Source: Deltaproteobacteria bacterium (GTDB lineage Bacteria; Desulfobacterota; Desulfomonilia; UBA1062). Taken from it: 64,000 nt of DNA. The stretch covers positions 1-64,000 of the forward strand of contig JAHDQN010000056.1 in assembly GCA_018433775.1 (NCBI GenBank). The letters are read 5' to 3'. Below the pieces are notes generated by a model. It worked only from the letters and a program-made list of their open reading frames with translations, was not told the origin of the DNA and searched no databases. Below, piece by piece: positions 1 through 9,021 of this stretch; position 1 is the first letter of the stretch; each line of letters begins with the position of its first letter. The position numbers and the translations under genes are program-made.

Positions 1-315
1 TGCCTCCAGGTCTTTCAGGATGTCCGAGCCCTCGATCCCCAGGTCGGTCACGAGCTTTTTGAATTTTCCGGACACGCGCGAGAAGCTGTCATGAGGGGGG
101 ATGTCCTTGTGCTGGTCCTTGAAGTGCTTCCCGCCGGTGGCAATATTGAACAGATGGTCGGTCACCTTTTCGTCATCGGTCCCGTCCTTGCCCGGAGCCG
201 ATACGATCACGTACCGCCGCCTCTCGTCGGATTCCACGATACCGCGCACCTTGTCCACCTGGCATGCATTGGCCAGGGATGTGCCGCCGAACTTACAGGT
301 TATTACGTCTTCCAT
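1..315 (-). CDS. ask: Aspartate kinase, N-terminal part (cut by window edge)
   Basis: Aspartate kinase phosphorylates L-aspartate, the first step towards aspartate semialdehyde and so towards diaminobutyrate for ectoine. Only about 105 residues are in the window; the rest lies to the left. The start ATG follows GGGAGGATC. The N-terminus carries the family's nucleotide-binding signature (KFGGTSLANA at residues 8-17) followed by the VIVSAPGK segment (about residues 38-45). It is the fifth gene of an operon led by ectABC, the arrangement known for the specialised ectoine aspartate kinase Ask_Ect, so feed for ectoine made at high osmolarity is the likely role. A general lysine/threonine-pathway kinase cannot be excluded from this fragment. 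Confidence 0.88.
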   Translation of the reverse strand, partial: MEDVITCKFGGTSLANACQVDKVRGIVESDERRRYVIVSAPGKDGTDDEKVTDHLFNIATGGKHFKDQHKDIPPHDSFSRVSGKFKKLVTDLGIEGSDILKDLEA

Positions 316-343
316 GATCCTCCCTCTTCATGTCACTCGTTTA

Positions 344-1102
344 TCAGTGGCGATCGAACAGTGCTCCATATCCTTCCCTGCAGTCCCGCACCCCGGCCAG
401 GCGCAGCATCCACCACATGGCCGCCTGGCTGCTGGCGATCACCGGCTTGCCCAGCCTCTGCTCCAGGGCCTCGATGACCTCGACCGACCTCAGGCCCGTG
501 CAGCTGATGAAAACCGCCTGGGAGTCCGTATGATCGGCACTGGCCGCGAGGTCCGCGATATGGCCGGGCTTTACCCGGGCGATCTCGGTATCCCGCGAGA
601 GACCCATGCCCCGGGTGCGGGGCACAGTGAACCCCAGCTCTTCGAAATGACCCTTCAGGGCAACGGTGATGTCCTGAAGGTACGGGGTCACCAGGGAGAA
701 CCGGGTGACGCGCAGTGCCTTGAGCGCCTCGGTTACGGCCGTGAGCACGGTGGTGCACGAAACCGCGTTTCCGGGGGACGCCAGGGCGTCCATGACCTTT
801 TGCTCTCCCACGAGCAGACTGCCCGAGGTGCAGTGAAAGCACAGGGCATCCACCCCCTCGTCCGGCAGGACGAGCGACGCGGCGCCCGCGATCGAGGATT
901 CCATCGACTTGAGATTTTCTGCGGTGATATCCCCGGACATGCCGATCCTGCTGAAATGAACCCCGACCCCTTCAGGGGCCATGGCCGGCAGGTCGGCCTC
1001 GCTGGTGCGGTCGGTCGCCAGGATCACGAACCCCAGCCCAGCCCGGTGCGAGCGGCCCTGATCGAAGATCTCCTTCGCCGCGAAAGCATGGTCAGCCTTC
1101 AT
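344..1102 (-). CDS. Asp/Glu racemase superfamily protein, EutA/maleate isomerase-like, in the ectoine operon
   Basis: 252 residues. The fold family (maleate cis-trans isomerase, arylmalonate decarboxylase, EutA) uses two cysteines for acid-base chemistry. Both candidate sites are visible: HCTSGS with Cys91 and SCTGLRS with Cys201, at the spacing expected for this family. The start chosen is the ATG at 1102 after GGGGAAAG; the open frame continues upstream but reads antisense-like sequence through the ectC-proximal gap. It lies between ectC (167 nt upstream) and the aspartate kinase (28 nt downstream), all in one direction. Close relatives named EutA occur in ectoine utilisation clusters, not usually in biosynthetic ones, so its job here is unclear. 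Substrate unknown; family assignment is firm, the EutA label is not. Confidence 0.82.
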   Translation of the reverse strand: MKADHAFAAKEIFDQGRSHRAGLGFVILATDRTSEADLPAMAPEGVGVHFSRIGMSGDITAENLKSMESSIAGAASLVLPDEGVDALCFHCTSGSLLVGEQKVMDALASPGNAVSCTTVLTAVTEALKALRVTRFSLVTPYLQDITVALKGHFEELGFTVPRTRGMGLSRDTEIARVKPGHIADLAASADHTDSQAVFISCTGLRSVEVIEALEQRLGKPVIASSQAAMWWMLRLAGVRDCREGYGALFDRH

Positions 1103-1269
1103 TGTCTTTCCCCTTCCCGGTCTTGAGGCGGGGCGGACGCCTGTGGCGCGTGCCGCTGGCCAAAGGACGGCATCGGGCCGGTTCCCGTCCATGATGAACA
1201 TCTGCGGCAGGGGCCGCCGGCCGGTCCGGCACCTGCGGCGCCGGCGGGCGCTCTGTCCATTCCGGTCGC

Positions 1270-1662
1270 TCACCCCTCCACGATCGGGTATGACCCGTCC
1301 TCCCGGTGCACCTCGTTTCCCACCAGGGGGGGGTTGAAGACGCACACCAGCCGCATGTCCTCCGAGGCGCGGAGATAGTGCTTGTCGTTCTTGTCCAGGG
1401 CATACATGGTCCCGGGCTCGATGGGGTAGACCCGTCCGTCGTCGATGGTTTCGACCTCGCCCTTTCCCTCGATGCAGTAGACCGCCTCCAGATGGTTCCT
1501 GTACCAGATCAGGGTCTCGGTCCCGGCATAGATGACGGTCTCGTGAAACGAAAACCCCATGTTGTCTTTCTTGAGCAGGATCCTCGTGCTCGTCCAGTTG
1601 CCGTTCTCGGCGTGCACCTCGCGCTCTGTTCCCTTGATGTCTTCGATCTTCCTTACAAGCAT
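1270..1662 (-). CDS. ectC: L-ectoine synthase
   Basis: Cyclises N-gamma-acetyl-L-2,4-diaminobutyrate to ectoine, the last step of the pathway, in the cytoplasm. 130 residues, the normal length for this one-domain cupin. The N-terminus [16 protein letters not shown] and the segments [20 protein letters not shown] and [16 protein letters not shown] are typical EctC blocks; the Glu, Tyr and His residues in the central strands supply the iron site. The ATG overlaps the end of ectB by 10 nt, so translation is probably coupled; GGGAGTG lies upstream of the start. Third gene of ectABC. Confidence 0.96.
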   Translation of the reverse strand: MLVRKIEDIKGTEREVHAENGNWTSTRILLKKDNMGFSFHETVIYAGTETLIWYRNHLEAVYCIEGKGEVETIDDGRVYPIEPGTMYALDKNDKHYLRASEDMRLVCVFNPPLVGNEVHREDGSYPIVEG

Positions 1663-2936
1663 TCCACACTCCCTTTTCTCATTGCGTTGCGATACTCCAG
1701 CGTCTTCCCGATGGACTCGTCGATGATGGTGAGCCCCTGGCGCAAGACCTCTTCCTCGATGACCAGCGGCGGCAGGAACTTGAGCACATCGGCCTCGGCA
1801 CCGGCAAGCTCGATCACGAGCCCGTTGCCGAACGCCTCTGACGACACGTCCCGGCAGAACCCCTGGAAGGGGACATGCAGACCGTAAATGAGGCCCTTGC
1901 CGCGGATCTCAGCCTCCACGTCCGGATACTTGGCAGCGATCTTTTCCAGCTCTTCATGAAGTATCTCTTCCTTGTAGCGGATGGCCTCGCTCAAGTTGTC
2001 GTTTTCCCAGTAGCTCAACAACTCCGAGGACGCCACGAACGCCAGGTTGTTTCCACGGAAGGTTCCGGTGTGCTCGCCCGGCCTCCACTGATCGAGCTCG
2101 GGCTTCATCAGCACCAGCGAAAGCGGCAGCCCGCCTCCGATGGACTTGGACAGTGTGATGATGTCCGGGTTGATGCCCGAGGACTCGAAGCTGAAGAAGG
2201 TGCCGGTTCTGCCGTTGCCCACCTGGATGTCATCCACGATGAGCAGGATGTCGTAGTCCCGGCATATCTGTTCGATCTCTCTCAGCCACTCGTCGCGGGC
2301 AACCTTCACGCCGCCTTCGGCCTGGACCGTCTCCAGGATCAGGGCCGCCGGCAAATCCACCCCGCTGCTCTTGTCTTCGAGAAACTTTCTCAGGTACTTC
2401 GAGGTATCGAAGTCCGGGCCGAAGTAGTTGTCATAGGGCATGAAGGTGACGTTCGCGCGGTTGATGAAGGCCTCGTCGCGGTAAAAGGCATTGCCCGTCA
2501 CCGCCATGGACCCCATGGTCAGCCCGTGGAAGGCGTTGGTGAAGCAGATGACGTTCGAGCGTCCCTTGACCATGCGCGCGAGCTTCAGCGAGGTCTCCAC
2601 GGCGTTCGTGCCGGTGGGCCCGGAAAACTGGATCTTGTACTCCATGCGGCGGGGTGCGAGTATGGTGTGGTAGAAGGTCTCCAGAAACTTCTTCTTGGCG
2701 GTCGTGGCCTTGTCGAGGCCGTGGACGATGCCGTCATTGCTGAGATGCTCGATGAGGGCCTCGTTGACCCTGGGGTTGTTGTGGCCGTAGTTGAGCGTTC
2801 CGGCCCCGGCAAAGAAGTCGATGTACTCCTTGCCTTGCTCGTCGTAGAGGTACGAGCCCTTGGCTCTCTGAAAAATGGTGGGAAAATGCCGCACGTAACT
2901 CCTGACTTGCGACTCCAACTGTTCGAATATTCTCAT
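1653..2936 (-). CDS. ectB: L-2,4-diaminobutyrate--2-oxoglutarate transaminase
   Basis: PLP-dependent class III aminotransferase that converts L-aspartate 4-semialdehyde and glutamate to L-2,4-diaminobutyrate, the committed step to ectoine. 427 residues, full length. [19 protein letters not shown] is a characteristic EctB N-terminus. The cofactor region is clear: GPTGTNAVE near residue 110, [13 protein letters not shown] around 235-247 and the Schiff-base lysine in [11 protein letters not shown] near residue 269. A strong ribosome site AAGGAGGAA precedes the ATG by 8 nt. It lies 94 nt after ectA and overlaps ectC. Confidence 0.97.
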   Translation of the reverse strand: MRIFEQLESQVRSYVRHFPTIFQRAKGSYLYDEQGKEYIDFFAGAGTLNYGHNNPRVNEALIEHLSNDGIVHGLDKATTAKKKFLETFYHTILAPRRMEYKIQFSGPTGTNAVETSLKLARMVKGRSNVICFTNAFHGLTMGSMAVTGNAFYRDEAFINRANVTFMPYDNYFGPDFDTSKYLRKFLEDKSSGVDLPAALILETVQAEGGVKVARDEWLREIEQICRDYDILLIVDDIQVGNGRTGTFFSFESSGINPDIITLSKSIGGGLPLSLVLMKPELDQWRPGEHTGTFRGNNLAFVASSELLSYWENDNLSEAIRYKEEILHEELEKIAAKYPDVEAEIRGKGLIYGLHVPFQGFCRDVSSEAFGNGLVIELAGAEADVLKFLPPLVIEEEVLRQGLTIIDESIGKTLEYRNAMRKGSVECL

Positions 2937-3030
2937 TAATTTGTTCCTCCTTTGTATTTGCAGCGCCCCGATGCAGTTATCGAGACACGGGGTAACGATA
3001 TCGGGCAGGGAATATAAGGAAAATGAAATG

Positions 3031-3555
3031 TCAGTGCATGGAAAACGGTCCTATTCTGAACAGGACCTCTTCTTCATGGGACTGACCCTCGAAGAGATCC
3101 CGGGAGAAATAGACCGACGTGTGACATGAGGTGCCCAGCTTCCGGGCAAGCGAATGAAACAGACGGGAAGACCCGGTGTTGGAAGGGCTTACCGTGGTTT
3201 CCAGCCAGCGGACGGACTCAAGGCCGGGCCGCTCCAGAATCCCGGTGAGCATGGAGAGGCCCACGCCCTGTTTCCGCACCAGCTCGCTCACCGCCACCTG
3301 CCAGACAAAGAGCGTATCGTGCTTTTTCGGATGGACATAGGCCGATACGTACCCCACGACCCCGCCCTCGAACTCGGCCACGATGCAGGTGTCGCCATGA
3401 TGGGCGGTGATGAGCAGATAGCTGTAGAGAGAGTTGAGATCCAGCGGTTTCGAGTTCTGCACAAGAGAATGAATGCCGACGCCATCCTCGAGCGTGGGCA
3501 CGCGGTATATGATAGGTGATATTCCGCCTGCTTTGCCTGATGATACGCTCATCAT
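3031..3555 (-). CDS. ectA: L-2,4-diaminobutyrate N-gamma-acetyltransferase
   Basis: GNAT-fold enzyme that acetylates L-2,4-diaminobutyrate with acetyl-CoA. About 174 residues. Family blocks seen: IYRVPTLEDG, IHSLVQNSKPLDLNSLYSYL, the acetyl-CoA loop VRKQGVGLSML, and TVSPSNTGSSRLF. Two adjacent ATGs (3555 and 3552) follow GGAGGAGA; the second has the better spacing. The frame runs 13 codons further upstream to another ATG at 3594, which I do not favour because it has no ribosome site. First gene of the operon, 111 nt downstream of a consensus sigma-70 promoter. Confidence 0.95.
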   Translation of the reverse strand: MMSVSSGKAGGISPIIYRVPTLEDGVGIHSLVQNSKPLDLNSLYSYLLITAHHGDTCIVAEFEGGVVGYVSAYVHPKKHDTLFVWQVAVSELVRKQGVGLSMLTGILERPGLESVRWLETTVSPSNTGSSRLFHSLARKLGTSCHTSVYFSRDLFEGQSHEEEVLFRIGPFSMH

Positions 3556-3665
3556 TCTCCTCCGTTTCTCTTCCGGACAAACATTATTACCCAAATGGTA
3601 CTTATAAGTGGGTATTATTTACTTCTCTGGTGGGATTTATACCGCATGTTCTCTTTTGACTTTGC

Positions 3666-3694
3666 ATAATATACTGCGATGTTTTCATTGTCAA
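3666..3694 (-). promoter_or_regulatory. Promoter of the ectoine operon
   Basis: On the minus strand TTGACA (3694-3689), a 17-nt spacer and TATTAT (3671-3666) form a near-consensus sigma-70 promoter. Transcription would start near 3659, leaving about a 105-nt leader before ectA with a small CTTATAAG dyad at 3601-3608. It is the only strong match in this AT-rich gap. Osmotic control of ect promoters is known elsewhere; nothing here proves it. Confidence 0.7.
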
Positions 3695-3732
3695 CCCTCA
3701 ATGTCCTCAATTACATTGCTTCTCTGGATAAT

Positions 3733-3752
3733 TAACTCTTCTTATAGAGTTA
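3733..3752. promoter_or_regulatory. Inverted repeat upstream of the ect promoter
   Basis: TAACTCT (3733-3739) and AGAGTTA (3746-3752) form a perfect 7-bp dyad with a 6-nt centre, about 40-60 nt upstream of the ect -35 box. This is a position used by activators. No regulator gene is next to it and the assignment as an operator is inference. Apart from the promoter and this dyad I see nothing in the 472-nt gap 3556-4027 other than the hairpin after ftsH. Confidence 0.3.
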
Positions 3753-3977
3753 TTACGGCGGGTTATACCGGTATTTTGCCAGAGTGCGGCAGATCTTTTC
3801 GCCTCCTCTCCGGAGATATTATCCAGGCTCAGGAAATTATTCGTTCCTTCGCACCTATTGCGGCCATTGATTGAGAGACAGTTCCTCCCGGCAGCTAACC
3901 CGCGGGGCTCCGCACCGCACTGACCGCCTCCGCAGAGAGCGAATCGTGCCGTGCGGGTCTCCGTGTTCGCCGCGCCC

Positions 3978-4001
3978 GAAAGACGCGCCTCTTCCAGGCG
4001 C
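3978..4001 (-). terminator. Hairpin after ftsH
   Basis: Minus-strand GCGCCT and AGGCGC (4001-3996 and 3990-3985) form a perfect 6-bp GC stem with a 5-nt loop, followed by GTCTTTC. It begins 27 nt after the ftsH stop codon. The T-run is short, so termination strength is uncertain. Confidence 0.4.
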
Positions 4002-4027
4002 CCGGCGGCGGTCAGTGCCCCCGGGGA

Positions 4028-5830
4028 TCAGGCGGCTGCCGAGTTGAACAGCTCCTCGATCTCCTCCCGGTCGATCTTCTCTTTTTCCAGCAGGACAAGG
4101 GCGCCCTGCTTCAGCACATCCCGCCTCTGCTGCAGAATCGACAGGGCTGCCTCGTACTGGGAATGGATGATGCTCCGGATTTCTGCATCGATGGCCCGGG
4201 CGGTCTCCTCGCTGTACTCGTGGGCATCGCCAGACGAGCCGGCATCGAGAAATCGGCCGCCCTTTTCGGAGGACAGGTAGATCTGGCCGAGCTTCTCGCT
4301 CATGCCGTACTCCTTGACCATGCTCCGGGCTATGTCGGTGGCCCGCGAGAGATCGTTGTGCGCACCCGTGGACACGTCGCCGAACACGATCTCCTCGGCA
4401 GCCCTGCCGCCGAGCAGGGAGGCGACCCGGTTGAGCAGCTCGGTCCTGCTCAGCAGAAACCGGTCCTGGGTGGGCACCTGCATGGTGTAGCCCAGTGCGG
4501 CGACACCCCGGGGGATGATGGAGATCTTGTGAACCGGATCGGTCCCCGGCAGTGCCAGGGCAACGATGGCGTGCCCCATCTCGTGGTAGGCCACGATCTC
4601 GCGCTCCTTGGTGTTGATGACGCGGTTCTTCTTTTCCAGCCCGGCGACCACCCGTTCCACCGCCTCTTCGAACTCGGTCATGCCGACCGCCTTTTTCCCG
4701 CCCCTGACAGCCATCAGGGCCGCTTCGTTCACCAGGTTGGCGAGGTCGGCCCCCGACATGCCCGGGGTCATCCCGGCGATCTTCTCGACGTTCACGCTCT
4801 CATCCATCTTAACGTTCTTCATGTGCACCTTGAGGATCATGATCCTCCCGGCCTTGTCCGGACGGTCCACGACCACGTGCCGGTCGAACCGGCCCGGGCG
4901 GAGCAGAGCGGGGTCGAGGATCTCGGGGCGGTTGGTGGCCGCCATGAGGATCACCCCCACCTTGGCGTCGAACCCGTCCATCTCGGAGAGGAGCTGGTTC
5001 AGGGTCTGCTCGCGCTCGTCATGGCCCCCGTTGAAGCCGGCGCCCCGGGCCTTGCCCAGGGAGTCGAGCTCGTCAATGAAGATGATGCACGGGGCCTTCT
5101 GCTTGGCCTGGACAAAGAGGTCACGCACGCGGGCCGCGCCCAGGCCCACGAACATCTCCACGAAGTCCGAGCCGCTCAGGCTGAAAAAGGGCACCCCGCT
5201 CTCGCCGGCCACGGCCTTGGCCAGCATGGTCTTGCCCGTGCCCGGGGGGCCTACCAGCAGAATGCCCTTGGGGATCTTGCCGCCGAGCTCGGAGAATTTG
5301 GCCGGGTTCTTCAGGAAGTCGATGACCTCGACCAGCTCCTGCTTTGCCTCGTCCACGCCCGCCACATCGTCGAAGCGGATGTTCAGCTCGTCTTCCATGT
5401 AGATCTTGGCCTTGTTCTTCCCGACCGACATGAAGCCCGGCTGGTTGCCCGACATCCGGCGGATCACAAAGTACCAGACCGCCACCAGGAGCACGATGGG
5501 GAGCACCCACGACAGGACGTTCTGGGCATAGTTCGCCTCGATCTCGCCCTTGAATGTCACCTTATAGTTCTGCAGCATCTCGGACAGCTCGGGGTCCACC
5601 CGGACGCTCTTGAATTTCTGTTCTTTCCCCTCCGGGGTTATCATCTTCCCCTGAATCTCGTTTTCCGAGACCGCGATCTCCGTCACCTTGCCCTCTTGCA
5701 GAAGGCCGAGAAACAAGCTGTAGGGAATGCTCTCCACGACGAACATGGAGGATATGTAGCTCTGAACGATCAGCACCACCCAGATCCCGATGAGCACATA
5801 CCAGAGGGAAAACTTATGACGCTTTTCCAC
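4028..5830 (-). CDS. ftsH: ATP-dependent zinc metalloprotease FtsH
   Basis: Membrane-anchored AAA+ protease that degrades damaged membrane proteins and regulatory proteins. 600 residues. Two membrane segments flank a short periplasmic domain (about 9-29 and 104-123). The AAA domain has Walker A GPPGTGKT (194-201), Walker B IIFIDELD (about 249-256) and the second region of homology with [19 protein letters not shown]. The zinc motif is HEMGH (416-420) in place of the commoner HEAGH; both histidines and the glutamate are kept. The start is GTG at 5830 with AGGAGG 7 nt upstream. It is slightly shorter than E. coli FtsH, mostly at the C-terminus. TTGAAT and TACACC with 17-nt spacing upstream (about 5892-5920) may be its promoter. 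Confidence 0.96.
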   Translation of the reverse strand: MEKRHKFSLWYVLIGIWVVLIVQSYISSMFVVESIPYSLFLGLLQEGKVTEIAVSENEIQGKMITPEGKEQKFKSVRVDPELSEMLQNYKVTFKGEIEANYAQNVLSWVLPIVLLVAVWYFVIRRMSGNQPGFMSVGKNKAKIYMEDELNIRFDDVAGVDEAKQELVEVIDFLKNPAKFSELGGKIPKGILLVGPPGTGKTMLAKAVAGESGVPFFSLSGSDFVEMFVGLGAARVRDLFVQAKQKAPCIIFIDELDSLGKARGAGFNGGHDEREQTLNQLLSEMDGFDAKVGVILMAATNRPEILDPALLRPGRFDRHVVVDRPDKAGRIMILKVHMKNVKMDESVNVEKIAGMTPGMSGADLANLVNEAALMAVRGGKKAVGMTEFEEAVERVVAGLEKKNRVINTKEREIVAYHEMGHAIVALALPGTDPVHKISIIPRGVAALGYTMQVPTQDRFLLSRTELLNRVASLLGGRAAEEIVFGDVSTGAHNDLSRATDIARSMVKEYGMSEKLGQIYLSSEKGGRFLDAGSSGDAHEYSEETARAIDAEIRSIIHSQYEAALSILQQRRDVLKQGALVLLEKEKIDREEIEELFNSAAA

Positions 5831-6083
5831 GAATGGTCCTCCTAGCGATTGTTGCCACGTTTTATGGTGGGAAAATTTTGATCACTCAGGTGTAACAGGG
5901 TGACGATCGATATTCAAGTCTAAATTTTTCCAACAGGACCTTCCATCACTAGATGTCCCTCCAGTCGGAAAAACGCTCGCGGAAAGCCTCTCATCCCACT
6001 GTGCGCAACCGGACGGTTCGGAGAGGGAGAATCGCCTCCCTTTGGAGCCACATCAAAAGAATAGTAAATAAAAGGAGTGTGCC

Positions 6084-7151
6084 ATGTTCAGAAAAATAGC
6101 ACGATGGCTCGTGACCATCTCATCGTTTGCCCTTGTCGCCGAGCCGGGAGGCGCATCGGAGGCAACATATGCGAAGGCGACCTTTGCGGGCGGCTGCTTC
6201 TGGTGCATCGAGGCCGCATTCGACAAGACGGACGGCGTGAAGGAAGCAATCTCCGGCTACACGGGAGGGCACAAGGAAAATCCCACCTATGAAGAGGTCT
6301 CCACGGGAAAGACCGGCCACCTCGAAGCGGTCCAGATCATCTACGACCCGTCCAGGGTCGGCTATGAAGAGCTCCTCGATATCTTCTGGCAGCAGATCGA
6401 CCCTACCGACAGCACCGGACAGTTTGTGGACAAGGGCTCCCAGTACCGGACCGCGATCTTCTATCACAACGACGAGCAGAAACACATCGCCGAGGAATCG
6501 AAACGCTCGCTGGAGAGCTCGGGCCGGTTCGACCGTCCCATTGTCACCGAGATACGTCCGGCCGTCACGTTCTACCGGGCCGAAGAGTATCATCAGGACT
6601 ACTATAGAAAGAATGAGTCGCGGTACGAGTTCTACCGGAGCAGGTCGGGGCGCGAGCAATACAGGAGCCCGTGTGCAGCCGGCGTCTGCCCCGTTCCGGG
6701 CAGGGAAAAGCAGCCGGAAGAAGGCGGAATCGACGAAAGCGAGCTGAAGGCCAGGCTGACTCCACTCCAGTACCACGTCACCCGGGAGCAGGGAACCGAG
6801 AGGCCGTTTCAGAACGAGTACTGGGACAACAAGCGCGAAGGGATCTACGTGGATGTGGTATCCGGCGAGGTCCTCTTCAGCTCCCGTGACAAATTCGAGT
6901 CGGGAACCGGCTGGCCCAGCTTCACCAGGCCCCTGAAACCTGAGAACATCGTCGAGCGGAAGGACACCGGCCACGGTATGGTCAGGACCGAGGTGAGGAG
7001 CAGAAGTGGCGGCTCGCATCTCGGGCACGTGTTCGACGACGGTCCTCTCCCCACAAGGCAGCGCTACTGCATGAACTCGGCGGCCCTGCGCTTCATCCCC
7101 CGGGAAGACTTAAGAAAAGAGGGGTACGGCGAGTACGAAAAATATTTCTGA
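6084..7151 (+). CDS. msrAB: Exported bifunctional peptide methionine sulfoxide reductase MsrA-MsrB
   Basis: Repairs oxidised methionine in proteins; MsrA reduces the S- and MsrB the R-sulfoxide. 355 residues. A hydrophobic N-terminus (about 1-24) looks like a signal peptide or anchor, so the enzyme probably acts in the periplasm. The MsrA domain follows at once with GCFWC (37-41, catalytic Cys38), and the MsrB domain occupies about 225-345 with SGTGWPSF and the catalytic RYCMN (Cys329). MsrB lacks the four zinc cysteines, as some family members do. Cysteines near residue 200 (CAAGVC) in the linker could take part in recycling. AAAGGAG lies upstream of the ATG. Monocistronic, convergent with the next gene. 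Confidence 0.93.
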   Translation: MFRKIARWLVTISSFALVAEPGGASEATYAKATFAGGCFWCIEAAFDKTDGVKEAISGYTGGHKENPTYEEVSTGKTGHLEAVQIIYDPSRVGYEELLDIFWQQIDPTDSTGQFVDKGSQYRTAIFYHNDEQKHIAEESKRSLESSGRFDRPIVTEIRPAVTFYRAEEYHQDYYRKNESRYEFYRSRSGREQYRSPCAAGVCPVPGREKQPEEGGIDESELKARLTPLQYHVTREQGTERPFQNEYWDNKREGIYVDVVSGEVLFSSRDKFESGTGWPSFTRPLKPENIVERKDTGHGMVRTEVRSRSGGSHLGHVFDDGPLPTRQRYCMNSAALRFIPREDLRKEGYGEYEKYF

Positions 7152-7160
7152 GCGCGGACT

Positions 7161-7187
7161 TGCACCGGCCCCGCTCTGCCCGGTGCA
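7161..7187. terminator. Hairpin between convergent msrAB and the acyl-CoA ligase gene
   Basis: TGCACCGG (7161-7168) and CCGGTGCA (7180-7187) form a perfect 8-bp stem with an 11-nt loop, 10 nt after the msrAB stop. There is no T-run on either side, so it may act only as an mRNA 3' barrier. Confidence 0.35.
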
Positions 7188-7238
7188 CGGCGCCGGGTTG
7201 CTTTCCGCCGAGACCGAAGGCCTGCACACGACCTGCGT

Positions 7239-8930
7239 CTAGACCCACTTGGCTTCCCACGCCTCCCTCTTCTTGCGGTCCAACTCCTTGACTTCCCTCC
7301 GCAGGATCTTTCCCACCGGGGTCTTGGGCAGCTCGTCAATGAACTCGATCTGCCTGGGCACCTTGTAGGGCGCGAGCCGCTGCTTGCAGAATTCGACGAT
7401 CTCCTCGGGCGAAAGGGGGTCTTCATCCTTGAGCACCACATACGACTTCGGGGCCTCGCCCCGGTAGGGGTCCGGCACCCCGATGGTGCAGGCCTCGAGG
7501 ATCCGGGGATGCTCCATGAGCACCTCGTCGACCTCCTGAGGGAAGATGTTGAAGCCGCTTGCCACGATCATATCCTTTTTCCGGTCAACGATGGTGAGAT
7601 ATCCGTCCTCGTCGAGGAACCCGATGTCCCCGGTGTGGAGCCAGCCGTCCCGGAGCACGGCAGCGGTCTCTTCCGGCCTCTTGTAATATCCCTTCATGAC
7701 CTGAGGACCTTTGAACAGGATCTCGCCCGCTTCGCCCAGCTTCATCTCCTTTGCCGGGTCGTCCACGTCCACGATCTTCAGATCCGTGCTCGGCAGGGGG
7801 ACACCCACGGTTCCGGGCTTGATGGTCCCCTTCCAGGGCGAGGCCGTGCCCATGGGCGTGATCTCGGTGAGTCCGTAGACATTGATGATATCGCCGTTGG
7901 TAAGGTTCTTGAGCTCTTTCATGGTCTCCACCGAAAGGGGGGCCGCACCGGCGAGAAACCCCTTGATAAACTTGAGGTCCATGGTGGTGAACCGCCTGTC
8001 GTTGAGCAGAGCCACGAATATGGTGGGTACGCCCGGCAGGTAGCAGGGCTTGAACTTCCTGAGGAGCTCGATGATGATACCCGGCTCGGGCCGGGGAACC
8101 AGGACGACGGTGCTGGCCGTGGACATACAGAGATTCTGAATACCGGTGAATCCCGCCGAGTGGAAAAAGGGGAACACCCCCATCATGCTCTCGCTGCCTT
8201 CTTTGAGATCGGGGAACCACCACCTGAGCTGCTGTACGTTGCACGACATGTTGGCGTGGGTGAGCATCACTCCCTTGCCCACACCCGTGGTGCCGCCGGT
8301 ATAGAGAAGCGCGCCCACGTCGTCCCACCCGGAATGGTCGGGCACCGGATCGCCCGAATACTGCGCCAGGAGATCCATGAACCGGAACACCCCCGGCTGC
8401 CGGACGACCTCACGGTACATCCCCTTTTTCACGTACGGAAAGAGCTGCTTCTTGGGGAAGGGCAGATAGTCGTTGATATGGCAGGTGATGATGGTTCCTA
8501 TTCTCGTCTCGTTCTGAATTTTTTGGGCCCGGGGGAGCAGGATGTCAAGAGTGACGAGAACCTTGGCATCCGAATCGCTGAGCTGATAGGCAAGCTCCCG
8601 TTCGGTGTAGAGAGGGTTGTTCTGTGCCGCGACGGCCCCGATCCGAAACGCTGCATAGTTGGCGATGACCACCTGCGGGATGTTGGGAAGCAGCATGGCG
8701 ACGGTGTCGCCCTTTTTCACCCCCAGGGCATCGAGCGCTCTGGCAAACCTGTTCACCAGACCGTCGAGCTCGCGGTAGCCGATTTTCTTCCCCATATAGA
8801 TCAGGGCCGTAGCATCCGGAAAGCTCCGTGCGCTCCGGGAAAGCATCCCTGGCAGCGTTGTCTGATCGAAGGCCAGCTCGGGCGGTACATCGGGGTTGTA
8901 GTGCTTGTGCCAGACTCTCTGAAAGTTCAT
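7239..8930 (-). CDS. Long-chain fatty-acid--CoA ligase (FadD-like)
   Basis: Activates carboxylic acids to acyl-CoA through an acyl-adenylate. 563 residues, the usual size of long-chain ligases. ANL superfamily motifs: the ATP loop YTGGTTGVGKG (about 218-228, in place of the usual YTSGTTGxPKG), YGLTE in the middle, the hinge GWLHTGDIG, and near the C-terminus PKTPVGKILRRE with the adenylation lysine. The linker VDRKKDMI is typical of fatty-acyl ligases. Start ATG with GAGGAGGG upstream. Substrate chain length cannot be read from sequence; together with the acyl-CoA dehydrogenase and prpE in this window it fits fatty or aromatic acid catabolism. Confidence 0.9.
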   Translation of the reverse strand: MNFQRVWHKHYNPDVPPELAFDQTTLPGMLSRSARSFPDATALIYMGKKIGYRELDGLVNRFARALDALGVKKGDTVAMLLPNIPQVVIANYAAFRIGAVAAQNNPLYTERELAYQLSDSDAKVLVTLDILLPRAQKIQNETRIGTIITCHINDYLPFPKKQLFPYVKKGMYREVVRQPGVFRFMDLLAQYSGDPVPDHSGWDDVGALLYTGGTTGVGKGVMLTHANMSCNVQQLRWWFPDLKEGSESMMGVFPFFHSAGFTGIQNLCMSTASTVVLVPRPEPGIIIELLRKFKPCYLPGVPTIFVALLNDRRFTTMDLKFIKGFLAGAAPLSVETMKELKNLTNGDIINVYGLTEITPMGTASPWKGTIKPGTVGVPLPSTDLKIVDVDDPAKEMKLGEAGEILFKGPQVMKGYYKRPEETAAVLRDGWLHTGDIGFLDEDGYLTIVDRKKDMIVASGFNIFPQEVDEVLMEHPRILEACTIGVPDPYRGEAPKSYVVLKDEDPLSPEEIVEFCKQRLAPYKVPRQIEFIDELPKTPVGKILRREVKELDRKKREAWEAKWV

Positions 8931-8990
8931 ACTCCCTCCTCATATGTGAGAAAACACTCCGCTATGCGAAACATCCTATTGTATTACCAT

Positions 8991-9021
8991 ATTATATTAA
9001 TCACCATTGGACTCAAGTCAA
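8991..9021 (-). promoter_or_regulatory. Possible promoter of the acyl-CoA ligase gene
   Basis: Minus-strand TTGACT (9021-9016) and TATAAT (8996-8991) are separated by 19 nt, longer than optimal. They lie in the AT-rich 87-nt gap between two genes, with the -35 touching the upstream stop codon. A leader of about 50 nt would result. Confidence 0.4.

Noticed and set aside
4163..5845. 560-codon open frame on the plus strand opposite ftsH
   Set aside because: Antisense shadow of a certain gene in GC-rich DNA; His/Asp/Leu-rich translation without domains or ribosome site.
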